Assembly: GCA_945862065.1 (NCBI GenBank)
Contig: CAMAWT010000001.1
Span: 124,001-188,000, forward strand
Length of the DNA: 64,000 nt
DNA from: Flavobacterium psychrophilum
GTDB taxonomy: Bacteria > Bacteroidota > Bacteroidia > Flavobacteriales > Flavobacteriaceae
Direction: 5' to 3'
Shown: one piece after another, positions 1 to 8,018 of the stretch
How the letters are laid out: each line of letters starts with the position of its first letter
How positions within the stretch are numbered: position 1 is the stretch's first letter
Notes under the pieces: model-generated
What the model saw: only the letters and a program-made list of their open reading frames with translations
Databases searched by the model: none
Told to the model about the DNA's origin: nothing
Program-made: the position numbers and the translations under genes

Positions 1-267
1 TTCATTTGCTAGAATAAAACCTTTTGATTTTCGTTTATAACCTCGACTTAAAGTTGCTACTTTATAATTTGGCGAAAGTAGACGGATAAGATATTCAATT
101 TGAGGCGTTTTACCTGTCCCGCCAACACTTAAATTTCCAACAACAATTGTTTTGACATCAAAAGAATTTGATTTCAAAATATTCATTTGAAATAGAAAAT
201 TTCGAATGGCAGTAATCCATCCGTAAAGAATAGCAAAAGGAAAAAGTAAATAACGTAAAATAATCAT
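1..267 (-). CDS. lpxK: Tetraacyldisaccharide 4'-kinase, N-terminal part (runs off the left edge)
   Basis: Only the first 89 codons are present; the gene continues beyond position 1. LpxK phosphorylates the 4' position of the lipid A disaccharide precursor at the inner membrane, late in lipid A synthesis. The translation starts MIILRYLLFPFAILYGWI, a hydrophobic N-terminal anchor, and then shows the P-loop VVGNLSVGGTGKTP, which is diagnostic for LpxK (residues about 45-58), followed by TLSRGYKRKSKGF, also conserved. The ATG is at 265-267. It is divergent from the Nif3-like gene at 333, so the 65-bp gap probably holds both promoters. Confidence 0.93.
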   Translation of the reverse strand, partial: MIILRYLLFPFAILYGWITAIRNFLFQMNILKSNSFDVKTIVVGNLSVGGTGKTPQIEYLIRLLSPNYKVATLSRGYKRKSKGFILANE

Positions 268-332
268 ACTACGAAAGTAACATTTTTTTATCTTTGAAAA
301 TAAAAATCTGATTGAGATTTAAAAAAAATACG

Positions 333-1448
333 ATGAAAATTAAAGATATAATTACGATTCTTGAAGAAATGGCACCTTTGGCTTACGCCGAAGATTTTGA
401 TAATGTAGGATTGTTAGTTGGAAATCAGGATATTGAAGCAACAGGCGTATTGGTTTGCCACGATGCTTTAGAACAAGTTATTAATGAAGCCATTCAAGAA
501 AAATGTAATTTGGTCGTTTGTTTTCATCCTATATTGTTTTTGGGATTAAAGAAAATAACAGGCAAAGATTATATTGAACGAGCCATAATCAAAGCAATCA
601 AAAATGATGTTGCCATTTATGCCGTTCATACTGCGTTGGATAATCATTCGAATGGCGTTAATAAAATATTTTGTGATGCATTGGGATTAATAAATACAAA
701 AATTTTAGTTCCGAAAGAGCATTACATATATAAATTGACCACTTATACCATTCCAGAAAATGTACCAAAAGTAAAGGCCGCTTTGTTTGCTGCGGGTGCA
801 GGAAAAATTGGGAATTATGAAGAATGTAGTTTTATGTCTGATGGCATTGGTACCTATAAAGGAGGCGATTTAAGTAATCCTGTGATTGGGAATAAATATG
901 AATTAGTTGAAGCTAAAGAAGTTAAAATTGAGGTTACCTTTGAGAAACATTTGCAAAATAAAATAGTAAACGCATTATTTGAAAGTCATATTTATGAAGA
1001 AGTGGCGCATGAAATCGTATTATTAGAAAACAAACATCAAAATATTGGATTGGGAATGATTGGTGATTTACCTAATGAAATGGATGAAAAAGCATTTTTA
1101 GAATTTGTAAAAGAAAAAATGCAATGTGGAGGAATCAGGCACAGTGCTTATTTGAATAAGCCCATAAAACGAGTGGCGGTTTTGGGCGGATCGGGTAGTT
1201 TTGCTATTTCTGTGGCAAAAAAGTCTGGCGCAGACATTTTTTTAACGGCAGATTTAAAATATCACCAATTTTACGAGTCTGAAAATCAAATGATTATAGC
1301 GGATATTGGACATTTTGAAAGTGAAAGATATACAAAAAACTATATTGTTGATTTTCTTAAAGAAAAAATTAGTAAATTTGCAACCGCCTTGCTTGAAAGC
1401 AAAATCGTTTTATCGAAAGAAAATACAAATCCAGTTAAGTACTTATAA
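333..1448 (+). CDS. Nif3-like dinuclear metal centre hexameric protein
   Basis: This 371-aa protein belongs to the Nif3/YbgI/YqfO family, whose members form hexameric toroids with a two-metal site; a GTP cyclohydrolase I type 2 role has been proposed for some and is not established. Visible family features are the N-terminal LEEMAPLAYAEDFDNVGLLVG, the metal-ligand stretch VVCFHPILF (about residue 62), AVHTALDNHSNGVN, and the C-terminal TADLKYHQFYES with IADIGHFESE carrying the last His and Glu ligands. The length and the inserted middle domain (about residues 130-230) match the long YqfO-type form. ATG 333 is preferred to an upstream TTG at 312. The gene ends 3 bp before the next one, with which it forms a conserved Bacteroidota pair. 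Confidence 0.9.
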   Translation: MKIKDIITILEEMAPLAYAEDFDNVGLLVGNQDIEATGVLVCHDALEQVINEAIQEKCNLVVCFHPILFLGLKKITGKDYIERAIIKAIKNDVAIYAVHTALDNHSNGVNKIFCDALGLINTKILVPKEHYIYKLTTYTIPENVPKVKAALFAAGAGKIGNYEECSFMSDGIGTYKGGDLSNPVIGNKYELVEAKEVKIEVTFEKHLQNKIVNALFESHIYEEVAHEIVLLENKHQNIGLGMIGDLPNEMDEKAFLEFVKEKMQCGGIRHSAYLNKPIKRVAVLGGSGSFAISVAKKSGADIFLTADLKYHQFYESENQMIIADIGHFESERYTKNYIVDFLKEKISKFATALLESKIVLSKENTNPVKYL

Positions 1449-1451
1449 AAT

Positions 1452-2231
1452 ATGGCTACTACAAAAGAATTAAGCGTTGAGGAAAAATTAAGAGCGCTCT
1501 ATGATTTACAATTAATAGATTCAAGAATTGATGAAATCAGAAACGTAAGGGGTGAATTGCCTTTAGAAGTGGAAGATTTAGAAGACGAAGTGACTGGTTT
1601 AACTACCCGTTTAGAAAAATTACAAAATGATTTGGTTTCAATTGAAACTACTATCAAAGAAAAAAAGAATGCAATTGATAATCATCAAATTGCGATAAAA
1701 AAATATTCTGAACAACAAAAAGACGTTCGAAATAACAGAGAATTTAATGCGTTAACAAAGGAAGTTGAGTTTCAAGAATTAGAAATTCAATTGGCTGAAA
1801 AACAAATTAAAGAATTGAGAGCTAACAGCGAACATAAGAAAGAAGTTATTTCAGGTTCAAAAGAACGTTTGGATCAAAAATCAAATCATTTAAAACACAA
1901 AAAAACGGAATTAAGTGATATCATGTCTGAAACAGAGAAAGAAGAAACCTTCTTGTCTGCGAAATCATCAGAATTTGAATCTAAAATTGAAGACCGTTTA
2001 TTAGCGGCTTACAAAAGAATTAGAGGAAGTGTTAGAAATGGTTTAGCCGTTGTTAGCATTGAAAGAGGAGCTTCTGCAGGATCGTTTTTTACAATTCCGC
2101 CACAAATACAAGTTGAAATTGCTTCTAGAAAGAAAATCATTACTGATGAACATTCAGGAAGAATTTTAGTAGATGCAGGTTTGGCTGATGAAGAAAGAGA
2201 AAAAATGGAAAAAATATTTTCTAAAATGTAA
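1452..2231 (+). CDS. Coiled-coil protein of the C4-type zinc-ribbon family, with the cysteines lost
   Basis: This 259-aa protein is mostly a long coiled coil (about residues 10-175, rich in E, K, L and Q), followed by a compact C-terminal domain. It corresponds to the bacterial family annotated as zinc ribbon domain-containing protein (CT398-like/DUF164), which usually sits beside Nif3. The C-terminal segment reads RGASAGSFFTIPPQIQVEI and then TDEHSGRILVD. In zinc-binding relatives the A/S positions in these two knuckles are the paired cysteines, so this version cannot bind zinc in the usual way. Its function is unknown; relatives have been suggested to act as adaptors. It starts 3 bp after the Nif3-like stop, so the two are probably co-transcribed, and a hairpin terminator follows. 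Confidence 0.82.
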   Translation: MATTKELSVEEKLRALYDLQLIDSRIDEIRNVRGELPLEVEDLEDEVTGLTTRLEKLQNDLVSIETTIKEKKNAIDNHQIAIKKYSEQQKDVRNNREFNALTKEVEFQELEIQLAEKQIKELRANSEHKKEVISGSKERLDQKSNHLKHKKTELSDIMSETEKEETFLSAKSSEFESKIEDRLLAAYKRIRGSVRNGLAVVSIERGASAGSFFTIPPQIQVEIASRKKIITDEHSGRILVDAGLADEEREKMEKIFSKM

Positions 2232-2236
2232 TATTT

Positions 2237-2267
2237 GAAACCACGTTTGAAACGTGGTTTTTTTTTA
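2237..2267 (+). terminator. Rho-independent terminator of the Nif3-like operon
   Basis: The inverted repeat AAACCACGTT/AACGTGGTTT with a 2-3 nt loop is followed by a run of T. It lies 6 bp after the stop codon of the zinc-ribbon-family gene and closes the two-gene operon. Confidence 0.88.
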
Positions 2268-2293
2268 TAAATTAATTTTATTTCTGCCTAACA

Positions 2294-3133
2294 TTGAAAA
2301 AAATACATTTTTATTTACTTACAAAGTCCATTGGATTATACATCAATTTATTGAGTTATGTTCGTCCAAAATATGCTTTACAATTAAGCTATACTTTATT
2401 TAGTACTCCAAGAAAAGGAAGATTAAACATTAAAAAACTTCCAAAAACACTTCAAAACTCAAAAATAGTTCAGCAAGAATTTGATACACATCAATTTTAC
2501 AGTTACATCTGGGAAGGAACTGAAGATACCATTCTTTTGGTTCATGGATGGGAAAGTAATGCTTCTCGTTGGAAAAAATTGATCAATCATCTCAAAATAA
2601 CAGGTAAAACGATCATCGCAATTGATGCTCCAGGACACGGAATGAGCAATTCGAAGGAGTTTAATGTGCCTATTTATGCTTTATACATTGAACATATTAT
2701 ACAAAAATACAATCCTAAAACGGTCATTGGTCATTCGATTGGTGGTAATGCACTTGCCTATTTTCAAAGTAAATTTGAGCACAATATCAACAAAATGATT
2801 TTAATTGGAGCTCCTTCTGACTTTGAGATTATTTTAAATAATTATTTTAAAATGTTGCAATTAAATTCTAAAATACAAACAGCATTTAAAAATAAAATTT
2901 TCGAGAAATTCAATTTACATGCATCTGAATTTAACGCTTCTCAATTTTTAAAATCAGCAACTATTGAAGGTATTATTGCTCATGACAAACTAGATGATGT
3001 GGTTCATTTTACAGAAGCGTTGAAAATATCAAATGTATGGAAAAACGGCCAACTAATGAGTTCTGAGGGTTTTGGTCACAGCATGCATAACGAAGAAATT
3101 TATAAAACTATTACTGATTTTATAAAAAAATAG
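2294..3133 (+). CDS. Alpha/beta hydrolase
   Basis: This is a 279-aa alpha/beta-hydrolase-fold protein of unknown substrate, probably a cytosolic esterase or lipase-like enzyme. It shows the oxyanion motif VHGWESNASRW (about residue 82), AIDAPGHGMS, the nucleophile elbow GHSIGGNA with Ser in GxSxG (about residue 147), and the catalytic His in FGHSMHN near the C-terminus. No signal peptide is evident, although the N-terminus (residues 1-25) is moderately hydrophobic. The only plausible start is TTG 2294; no in-frame ATG precedes the conserved fold. A near-match to the Bacteroidota -7 box, TATTTCTG at 2279-2286, lies just upstream. Confidence 0.82.
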   Translation: MKKIHFYLLTKSIGLYINLLSYVRPKYALQLSYTLFSTPRKGRLNIKKLPKTLQNSKIVQQEFDTHQFYSYIWEGTEDTILLVHGWESNASRWKKLINHLKITGKTIIAIDAPGHGMSNSKEFNVPIYALYIEHIIQKYNPKTVIGHSIGGNALAYFQSKFEHNINKMILIGAPSDFEIILNNYFKMLQLNSKIQTAFKNKIFEKFNLHASEFNASQFLKSATIEGIIAHDKLDDVVHFTEALKISNVWKNGQLMSSEGFGHSMHNEEIYKTITDFIKK

Positions 3134-3134
3134 G

Positions 3135-3168
3135 TTGACCAATATAAGCCATTATTTTTTTACCTTTG
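3135..3168 (+). promoter_or_regulatory. Bacteroidota-type promoter of rluF, likely giving an almost leaderless mRNA
   Basis: TTG at 3135-3137 is followed after 23 bp by TACCTTTG at 3161-3168, matching the Bacteroidota -33 TTG / -7 TAnnTTTG consensus. The ATG of rluF begins only 5 bp after the -7 box, so the transcript would start at or next to the start codon. Confidence 0.7.
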
Positions 3169-3172
3169 TAAT

Positions 3173-3913
3173 ATGGAAGAAAAGCTCACCCGATTAAATA
3201 AATTTTTATCAGAAACAGGATTTTGCTCACGAAGAGAAGCGGATAAACTTATTGAACAAGGACAAGTAACCATAAATGGAATAGTTCCAGAAATGGGCAC
3301 AAAAGTGACTTCAAACGATGAAGTACGTGTGAATGGCAAACTTATTCGAGAGAAAACCGCTAAAAATATCTATTTAGCTTTTAACAAACCACCTGGAATT
3401 GAGTGTACTACAAATTTGGATGTTAGAAATAATATTGTAGATTACATCAATTATCCTGAACGAATTTTTCCAATTGGAAGACTTGATAAAGCCAGTGAAG
3501 GTTTAATTTTTATGACAAATGATGGAGATATTGTCAATAAAATTTTACGCGCCAGAAATAACCATGAGAAAGAATACATAGTAACAGTAAACAGACCCAT
3601 AACAGATCGATTTATTGAAAGAATGGGCAATGGCATACCGATATTGGAAACGGTTACCAGAAAATGCAAAGTGGAACAAATAAGTAAATACGTTTTTAGA
3701 ATTATATTAACACAAGGTTTAAACCGACAAATTAGAAGAATGTGCGAGTACCTTGACTACGAAGTAACTTCATTAAAAAGAACTCGAATTATTAATATTT
3801 CGCTTGATATTCCTTTGGGAAGATACCGACTTTTGACAGAAATTGAAATTAATGAACTGAATCAATTAATTGAGCCTTCAAGTAAAACTGAAGAAGCAAG
3901 TTATCTAAAATAA
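3173..3913 (+). CDS. rluF: 23S rRNA pseudouridine synthase (RluF type)
   Basis: This 246-aa protein is of the RsuA/RluB/RluE/RluF family. An S4 RNA-binding domain comes first ([20 protein letters not shown], residues 6-25), followed by the synthase domain with the catalytic aspartate motif [17 protein letters not shown] (about residue 101) and the C-terminal [18 protein letters not shown]. That pattern, with an S4 domain and the NRQIRRMC form, matches RluF, which converts U2604 of 23S rRNA; RluB/RsuA-like specificity cannot be fully excluded. The predicted promoter lies almost on the ATG. No Shine-Dalgarno sequence is visible, as expected in this phylum. Confidence 0.88.
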   Translation: MEEKLTRLNKFLSETGFCSRREADKLIEQGQVTINGIVPEMGTKVTSNDEVRVNGKLIREKTAKNIYLAFNKPPGIECTTNLDVRNNIVDYINYPERIFPIGRLDKASEGLIFMTNDGDIVNKILRARNNHEKEYIVTVNRPITDRFIERMGNGIPILETVTRKCKVEQISKYVFRIILTQGLNRQIRRMCEYLDYEVTSLKRTRIINISLDIPLGRYRLLTEIEINELNQLIEPSSKTEEASYLK

Positions 3914-4108
3914 TAATTAGATAATTAACTATTTATAAAAATTAAAAAAATGATAAATCAGATTTGGTTTTATCATTTTTTTTTGTCTATAAAAAATATA
4001 AATCATTGTAATATAGATAGATAATTACTGGCTTTAATGAAATTCAATTTATATTTTTAAAAAAATAATTTGATGTGATTTTACATTTTTTTTCAATAAT
4101 TACAATCA

Positions 4109-4116
4109 TAATTTTG
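4109..4116 (+). promoter_or_regulatory. Candidate -7 box for the small gene at 4203
   Basis: TAATTTTG matches TAnnTTTG, about 86 bp upstream of the ATG. No convincing -33 TTG is seen at the right distance, so the call is weak. Confidence 0.3.
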
Positions 4117-4202
4117 TATTAACAAATTATTCAAAAGGTACTTTAAGATTAAATGTAGCAAATGTAATAGTCTGAAATAATATAAGAAAATTATTGCGAA
4201 AA

Positions 4203-4436
4203 ATGAGCACAGAAAATTCAATAACAAAAACTACAGGAAGTCAAATAAAAATATCTGAAAAAGATTCTAAGGAATTATTTATAAAAAATCAATCTAAAAT
4301 TATTACTATTTTAAATGAAAGCTATATTGCTTTTGGTTTACTTGATATCATTGACAATTCAAATACAAGCAATATTATGAAATTAAAAATTGAGGCTATT
4401 TTAAAAGATTTAAGTTCGCTAGAACAAAAAATTTAA
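4203..4436 (+). CDS. Small hypothetical protein
   Basis: I do not recognise this 77-aa protein. It is rich in Ser, Lys, Ile and Asn, has no signal peptide or membrane segment, and ends in a likely amphipathic helix (IMKLKIEAILKDLSSLEQKI). ATG 4203 is preferred over a TTG three codons upstream. It is followed by a second unrecognised gene on the same strand and lies in a very AT-rich pocket between rluF and a convergent GNAT gene. It may be lineage-specific. Confidence 0.55.
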   Translation: MSTENSITKTTGSQIKISEKDSKELFIKNQSKIITILNESYIAFGLLDIIDNSNTSNIMKLKIEAILKDLSSLEQKI

Positions 4437-4476
4437 AAAGTTGTAAAATGACAATTTTTTTATGTTTTCTAATATA

Positions 4477-4484
4477 TAAATTTG
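4477..4484 (+). promoter_or_regulatory. Candidate -7 box for the gene at 4523
   Basis: TAAATTTG fits TAnnTTTG and lies 38 bp before ATG 4523. A -33 TTG at normal spacing is not visible. Confidence 0.35.
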
Positions 4485-4522
4485 TCAAATATTAACCAAT
4501 CAACAACCTCAAATACAAATTC

Positions 4523-4972
4523 ATGGATAATGTAAATAATCTGTACTTGAATGAAATTAGTACTCGAATAAACTTAATTGATAATTTAGATTTTTTTAAA
4601 GAAAACAAAAAAAAGAAAACTAAAGTACTTGGTCATACATCTAATGTATTCATTTCTAATACAAAAGAAAAAATTGAAACTATTCAATCGCTTCAAATTA
4701 TCATTACTGAATCTGAACTTATTGATACTTTAAATTTATTACAAAATCATCTTTATATTTCTGGATGGAAAACAACCTTTGGATCCAATCCAATCAAAAA
4801 AATGGAAAATAAATGGAATAATAAGTTATCAAACATTATTCTGATAAAGTTTAATAAAGTTTTAGAAATACTCGAAACTAATTTTCCTGAAAATAATCAA
4901 ATTGAAGATTTTAAATTTTTATCAAAAAAATTAGCTTTTAAAAAATTTTCTGAAAATTTTGGAATATTTTAA
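4523..4972 (+). CDS. Hypothetical protein
   Basis: This 149-aa protein is not recognised. It is Asn/Lys/Ile/Phe-rich, predicted soluble and largely helical, with no export signal and no known catalytic motif. Only a short gap separates it from the small gene at 4203. The pair may be co-expressed, though the TAAATTTG box between them suggests a separate promoter. Its base composition is at the AT-rich extreme of the core region, consistent with a rapidly evolving or recently acquired gene. Confidence 0.6.
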   Translation: MDNVNNLYLNEISTRINLIDNLDFFKENKKKKTKVLGHTSNVFISNTKEKIETIQSLQIIITESELIDTLNLLQNHLYISGWKTTFGSNPIKKMENKWNNKLSNIILIKFNKVLEILETNFPENNQIEDFKFLSKKLAFKKFSENFGIF

Positions 4973-5008
4973 AATAAAAAAAACAGGTTCTAAACCTGTT
5001 TTTTTGTT
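4972..5008. terminator. Bidirectional terminator
   Basis: The stem AAACAGGTT/AACCTGTTT with a CTA loop (4981-5001) has a T run on the right and an A run on the left. It can end both the rightward gene finishing at 4972 and the leftward GNAT gene finishing at 5009. Confidence 0.85.
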
Positions 5009-5500
5009 TTAAATGGTTTTTTCCATAACAAAATCATCCATTACATAAGAGTTCCCTATATCTATAACCGTTGAAAATAAAATAGCAAAACCAACTTTTT
5101 GGTAAAAATGAACCGCTTTATTATTTTTATTTACATTTAAAAATAAAGCTGATTGATTCTTTAGTTTAGCTTTTTTACTAATTTCATCAATCAATAAGTT
5201 GCCAACCCCTTTTCCTTGATATTGAGGTAAAACGTATAATTTATGAATTTTTGTTTTATGATTTAAATCACTATTTATTTCATATGAAGCATATCCAATA
5301 AATGTATCATTTTCTTGAATTAGCAAAAACACTTGATTATTAACTAATTGTTGTTCCAACGATTCTATACTATACATTCTATTCAGCATGTATTTGATTT
5401 GCTCATTAGAAATAATATTTTCGTAAGCAATAAACCAAATTTCATGAGCCAATTGATTGACAATTTCCAATTGGTTTTTCGTTGCAATACTAATTTTCAT
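5009..5500 (-). CDS. GNAT family N-acetyltransferase
   Basis: This 163-aa single-domain GNAT transfers an acetyl group from acetyl-CoA to an unknown amine. The acetyl-CoA-binding motif A is seen as KLYVLPQYQGKGVGNLLIDE (about residues 87-106; QxxGxG signature), followed by LFLNVNKNNKAVHFYQKVGF, the usual motif B. Its ATG abuts the stop of folD (TAA then ATG with no gap), so it is the distal gene of a folD operon. The substrate cannot be predicted. Confidence 0.85.
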   Translation of the reverse strand: MKISIATKNQLEIVNQLAHEIWFIAYENIISNEQIKYMLNRMYSIESLEQQLVNNQVFLLIQENDTFIGYASYEINSDLNHKTKIHKLYVLPQYQGKGVGNLLIDEISKKAKLKNQSALFLNVNKNNKAVHFYQKVGFAILFSTVIDIGNSYVMDDFVMEKTI

Positions 5501-6382
5501 TTACTTCAAACGTCTTAATTCTCTAGCTAACAATGTGTTCTTTAGCAACATGGCAATAGTCATCGGGCCAACACCACCTGGAACTGGAGTAATAAATGAT
5601 GCTTTTTTTGATACATTTTCAAAATCAACATCGCCAGTAATTCTGTAACCTTTTTCAGAATTTTCATCAATTACACGCGTAATTCCTACATCAATAATAA
5701 CAGCACCATCTTTTACCATATCAGCTTTTAGGTAATTTGGAACACCTAAAGCGGTAATAATAATATCTGCTTGAACTGTAATTTCTTCGATATTTTTTGT
5801 ATAACTATGAGTTACTGTAACCGTTGAATTTCCAGGAAAACCTTTACGTCCCATTAATATACTCATAGGTCTACCAACAATATGACTTCGTCCAATAACA
5901 ACCGTATGCTTTCCTTTGGTTTCAACTTCATAACGTTCCAATAATTCTAAAATTCCGAACGGAGTTGCAGGAATAAAAGTAGTCATATCCAAAGCCATTT
6001 TCCCGAAATTTTCTGGATGAAATCCATCAACATCCTTACTTGGATCTACCGCCATCAATATTTTTTGAGTATCGATTTGTTCAGGTAATGGTAATTGAAC
6101 TATAAACCCGTCAATATCATCATTTTGATTTAATTCTTCTATTTTTTTTAACAGCTCTATTTCTGTTGTGGTACTTGGCATTTTTACCATAGTAGATTCA
6201 AATCCAACGAGCTCGCACGCTTTTACTTTACTACCAACATAAGTTAAACTTGCGCCATCATTTCCCACAATAATTGCTGCTAAATGAGGTACTTTCTCAT
6301 TATTTTGTTTCATTTTATGTACCTCGGCAGTTATTTCTGCTTTTATATCATTTGAAACTTTTTTTCCGTCTAAAATTTTCAT
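5501..6382 (-). CDS. folD: Bifunctional methylenetetrahydrofolate dehydrogenase/cyclohydrolase
   Basis: This 293-aa cytosolic enzyme interconverts 5,10-methylene-THF, methenyl-THF and 10-formyl-THF with NADP. Family motifs visible are YVGSKVKACE with the catalytic Tyr and Lys (about residues 50-59), VQLPLPEQID, VDGFHPENFGKM, the dinucleotide-binding VIGRSHIVGRPMS (about residue 162), and the C-terminal signature PGGVGPMTIAMLLKNT. Length is normal. It precedes the GNAT gene and follows ffh on the same strand across a 66-bp gap with a weak hairpin. Confidence 0.96.
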   Translation of the reverse strand: MKILDGKKVSNDIKAEITAEVHKMKQNNEKVPHLAAIIVGNDGASLTYVGSKVKACELVGFESTMVKMPSTTTEIELLKKIEELNQNDDIDGFIVQLPLPEQIDTQKILMAVDPSKDVDGFHPENFGKMALDMTTFIPATPFGILELLERYEVETKGKHTVVIGRSHIVGRPMSILMGRKGFPGNSTVTVTHSYTKNIEEITVQADIIITALGVPNYLKADMVKDGAVIIDVGITRVIDENSEKGYRITGDVDFENVSKKASFITPVPGGVGPMTIAMLLKNTLLARELRRLK

Positions 6383-6415
6383 TATGTAATTATTTGTGTT
6401 GGTTTAATTCATTCA

Positions 6416-6441
6416 AAAAAATATGACGCAAAATTGCGCCA
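6416..6441 (-). terminator. Probable terminator of ffh
   Basis: Read leftward, GGCGCAA/TTGCGTC forms a short stem with one mismatch and is followed by ATATTTTTTT. It is only moderately convincing. Confidence 0.5.
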
Positions 6442-6448
6442 TTATTTA

Positions 6449-7777
6449 TTATTTCATTCCGCTCATCATTCGCATCATGTTTTTTCCGCCTGGTCCTTGC
6501 ATCATTTTCATCATCTTACTCATCTGCTCAAATTGCTTCATTAATTGATTAACTTGTTCAATTTTTGTACCGGAACCTTTTGCAATTCTAGTTTTTCTTT
6601 TCATATCAATTAAAGAAGGTTTTGCTCTTTCTTTTAACGTCATGGAATGAATAATTGCTTCAATATGTTTGAATGCATCGTCCTCGATTTCGACATCTTT
6701 TAACGCTTTTCCGGCTCCAGGTATCATTCCGACAAGGTCTTTCATGCTACCCATTTTTTTAATTTGCTGAATTTGAGATAAGAAATCATCAAAACCAAAT
6801 TCGTTTTTAGCAATTTTCTTTTGTAATTTTCTGGCTTCGTCTTCATCATATTGCTCTTGAGCTCTTTCAACCAAAGAAACCACATCTCCCATTCCTAAAA
6901 TTCGCTCAGCCATACGAGCTGGATAAAACACATCAATTGCATCCATTTTCTCGCCTGTACCAATAAACTTGATCGGTTTATTTACAACTGACTTAATAGA
7001 AATTGCTGCTCCACCACGAGTATCTCCATCTAATTTGGTTAAAATTACCCCGTCAAAATTCAATCTATCATTAAAGGTTTTAGCGGTATTTACTGCATCT
7101 TGACCTGTCATTGCATCAACTACAAACAATGTTTCATGAGGTTTTATGGCTGCGTGAACGTTGGCAATTTCGTTCATCATTTCTTCATCAATTGCTAAAC
7201 GACCTGCGGTATCGACAATGACAACGTTAAATCCGTTGGCTTTGGCGTAGGCAATTGCGTTTTCAGAAATTATGACTGGATTTTTATTATCTGGTTCGGC
7301 ATAGACTTCAACGCCAATTTGACCTCCAACAACCTTTAATTGATTTATTGCAGCTGGTCTATAAATATCACAAGCTACCAAAAGAGGTTTTTTATTCTTT
7401 TTAGTTTTCAAATAATTTGCTAATTTCCCAGAGAAAGTAGTTTTTCCAGAACCTTGAAGTCCAGACATTAAAATAACAGTAGGATTTCCTGATAAATTAA
7501 CACCCGCAGCGTCGCCACCCATTAATTCGATTAACTCATCCTTGACAATTTTAACTAACAATTGCCCTGGTTGCAAAGTAGTCAATACGTTTTGTCCAAT
7601 CGCTTTTTCTTTTACTTTTGTTGTAAAATCTTTAGCTATTTTAAAGTTAACATCGGCATCAAGAAGAGCTCTTCGAACTTCTTTTAATGTATCGGCTACG
7701 TTTACTTCTGTTATTTTTCCGTGTCCTTTGAGGATATGAAATGCTTTATCTAATTTGTCGCTTAAACTATTGAACAT
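6449..7777 (-). CDS. ffh: Signal recognition particle protein (SRP54/Ffh)
   Basis: This 442-aa GTPase binds 4.5S RNA and signal sequences and docks with FtsY (encoded at 14,766 in this window). The N domain is residues 1-90. The G domain carries GLQGSGKTTFSGKLA (G1, about residue 106), DTAGRLAIDEEM (G3), TKLDGDTRGGAA (G4) and GTGEKMDAID (G5). The M domain ends in a methionine-rich tail, QMSKMMKMMQGPGGKNMM, and contains the RNA-binding RKTRIAKGSGTKIEQVNQLM. Full length. Confidence 0.97.
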   Translation of the reverse strand: MFNSLSDKLDKAFHILKGHGKITEVNVADTLKEVRRALLDADVNFKIAKDFTTKVKEKAIGQNVLTTLQPGQLLVKIVKDELIELMGGDAAGVNLSGNPTVILMSGLQGSGKTTFSGKLANYLKTKKNKKPLLVACDIYRPAAINQLKVVGGQIGVEVYAEPDNKNPVIISENAIAYAKANGFNVVIVDTAGRLAIDEEMMNEIANVHAAIKPHETLFVVDAMTGQDAVNTAKTFNDRLNFDGVILTKLDGDTRGGAAISIKSVVNKPIKFIGTGEKMDAIDVFYPARMAERILGMGDVVSLVERAQEQYDEDEARKLQKKIAKNEFGFDDFLSQIQQIKKMGSMKDLVGMIPGAGKALKDVEIEDDAFKHIEAIIHSMTLKERAKPSLIDMKRKTRIAKGSGTKIEQVNQLMKQFEQMSKMMKMMQGPGGKNMMRMMSGMK

Positions 7778-7880
7778 GATTTGTTATTTTAGAGTTGCAA
7801 ATATAAGATTTTTAGGTTTTATTTTTTGATTTTGATTGGCTTTTGATGAAAATATTATAAGTACACAATAACCTTGATTA

Positions 7881-7985
7881 TTTAGCCCTGATTGAGCCGA
7901 TATCCTTGTTGTTTTTTTTTCTAAAAACAACAATATAAAGGCGAAAGCAGGAAAGACCCTTATTGATAAAGCCCGAGCCTATTGC
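7881..7985 (+). repeat. Dispersed intergenic hairpin repeat, copy 1
   Basis: The element carries the conserved arms TTAGCCCTGATTGAGCCGAT and ATAAAGGCGAAAGCAGGAAA around a variable stem, here TTGTTGTTTTT/AAAAACAACAA. It lies between argS and ffh. Related copies are at about 13.3 kb (reverse), 17.9 kb and 30.2 kb. The rest of this 241-bp gap shows nothing else I can name. Confidence 0.75.
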
Positions 7986-8018
7986 TACTGAAATTTAAAA
8001 AAACTATTAATATAATTT

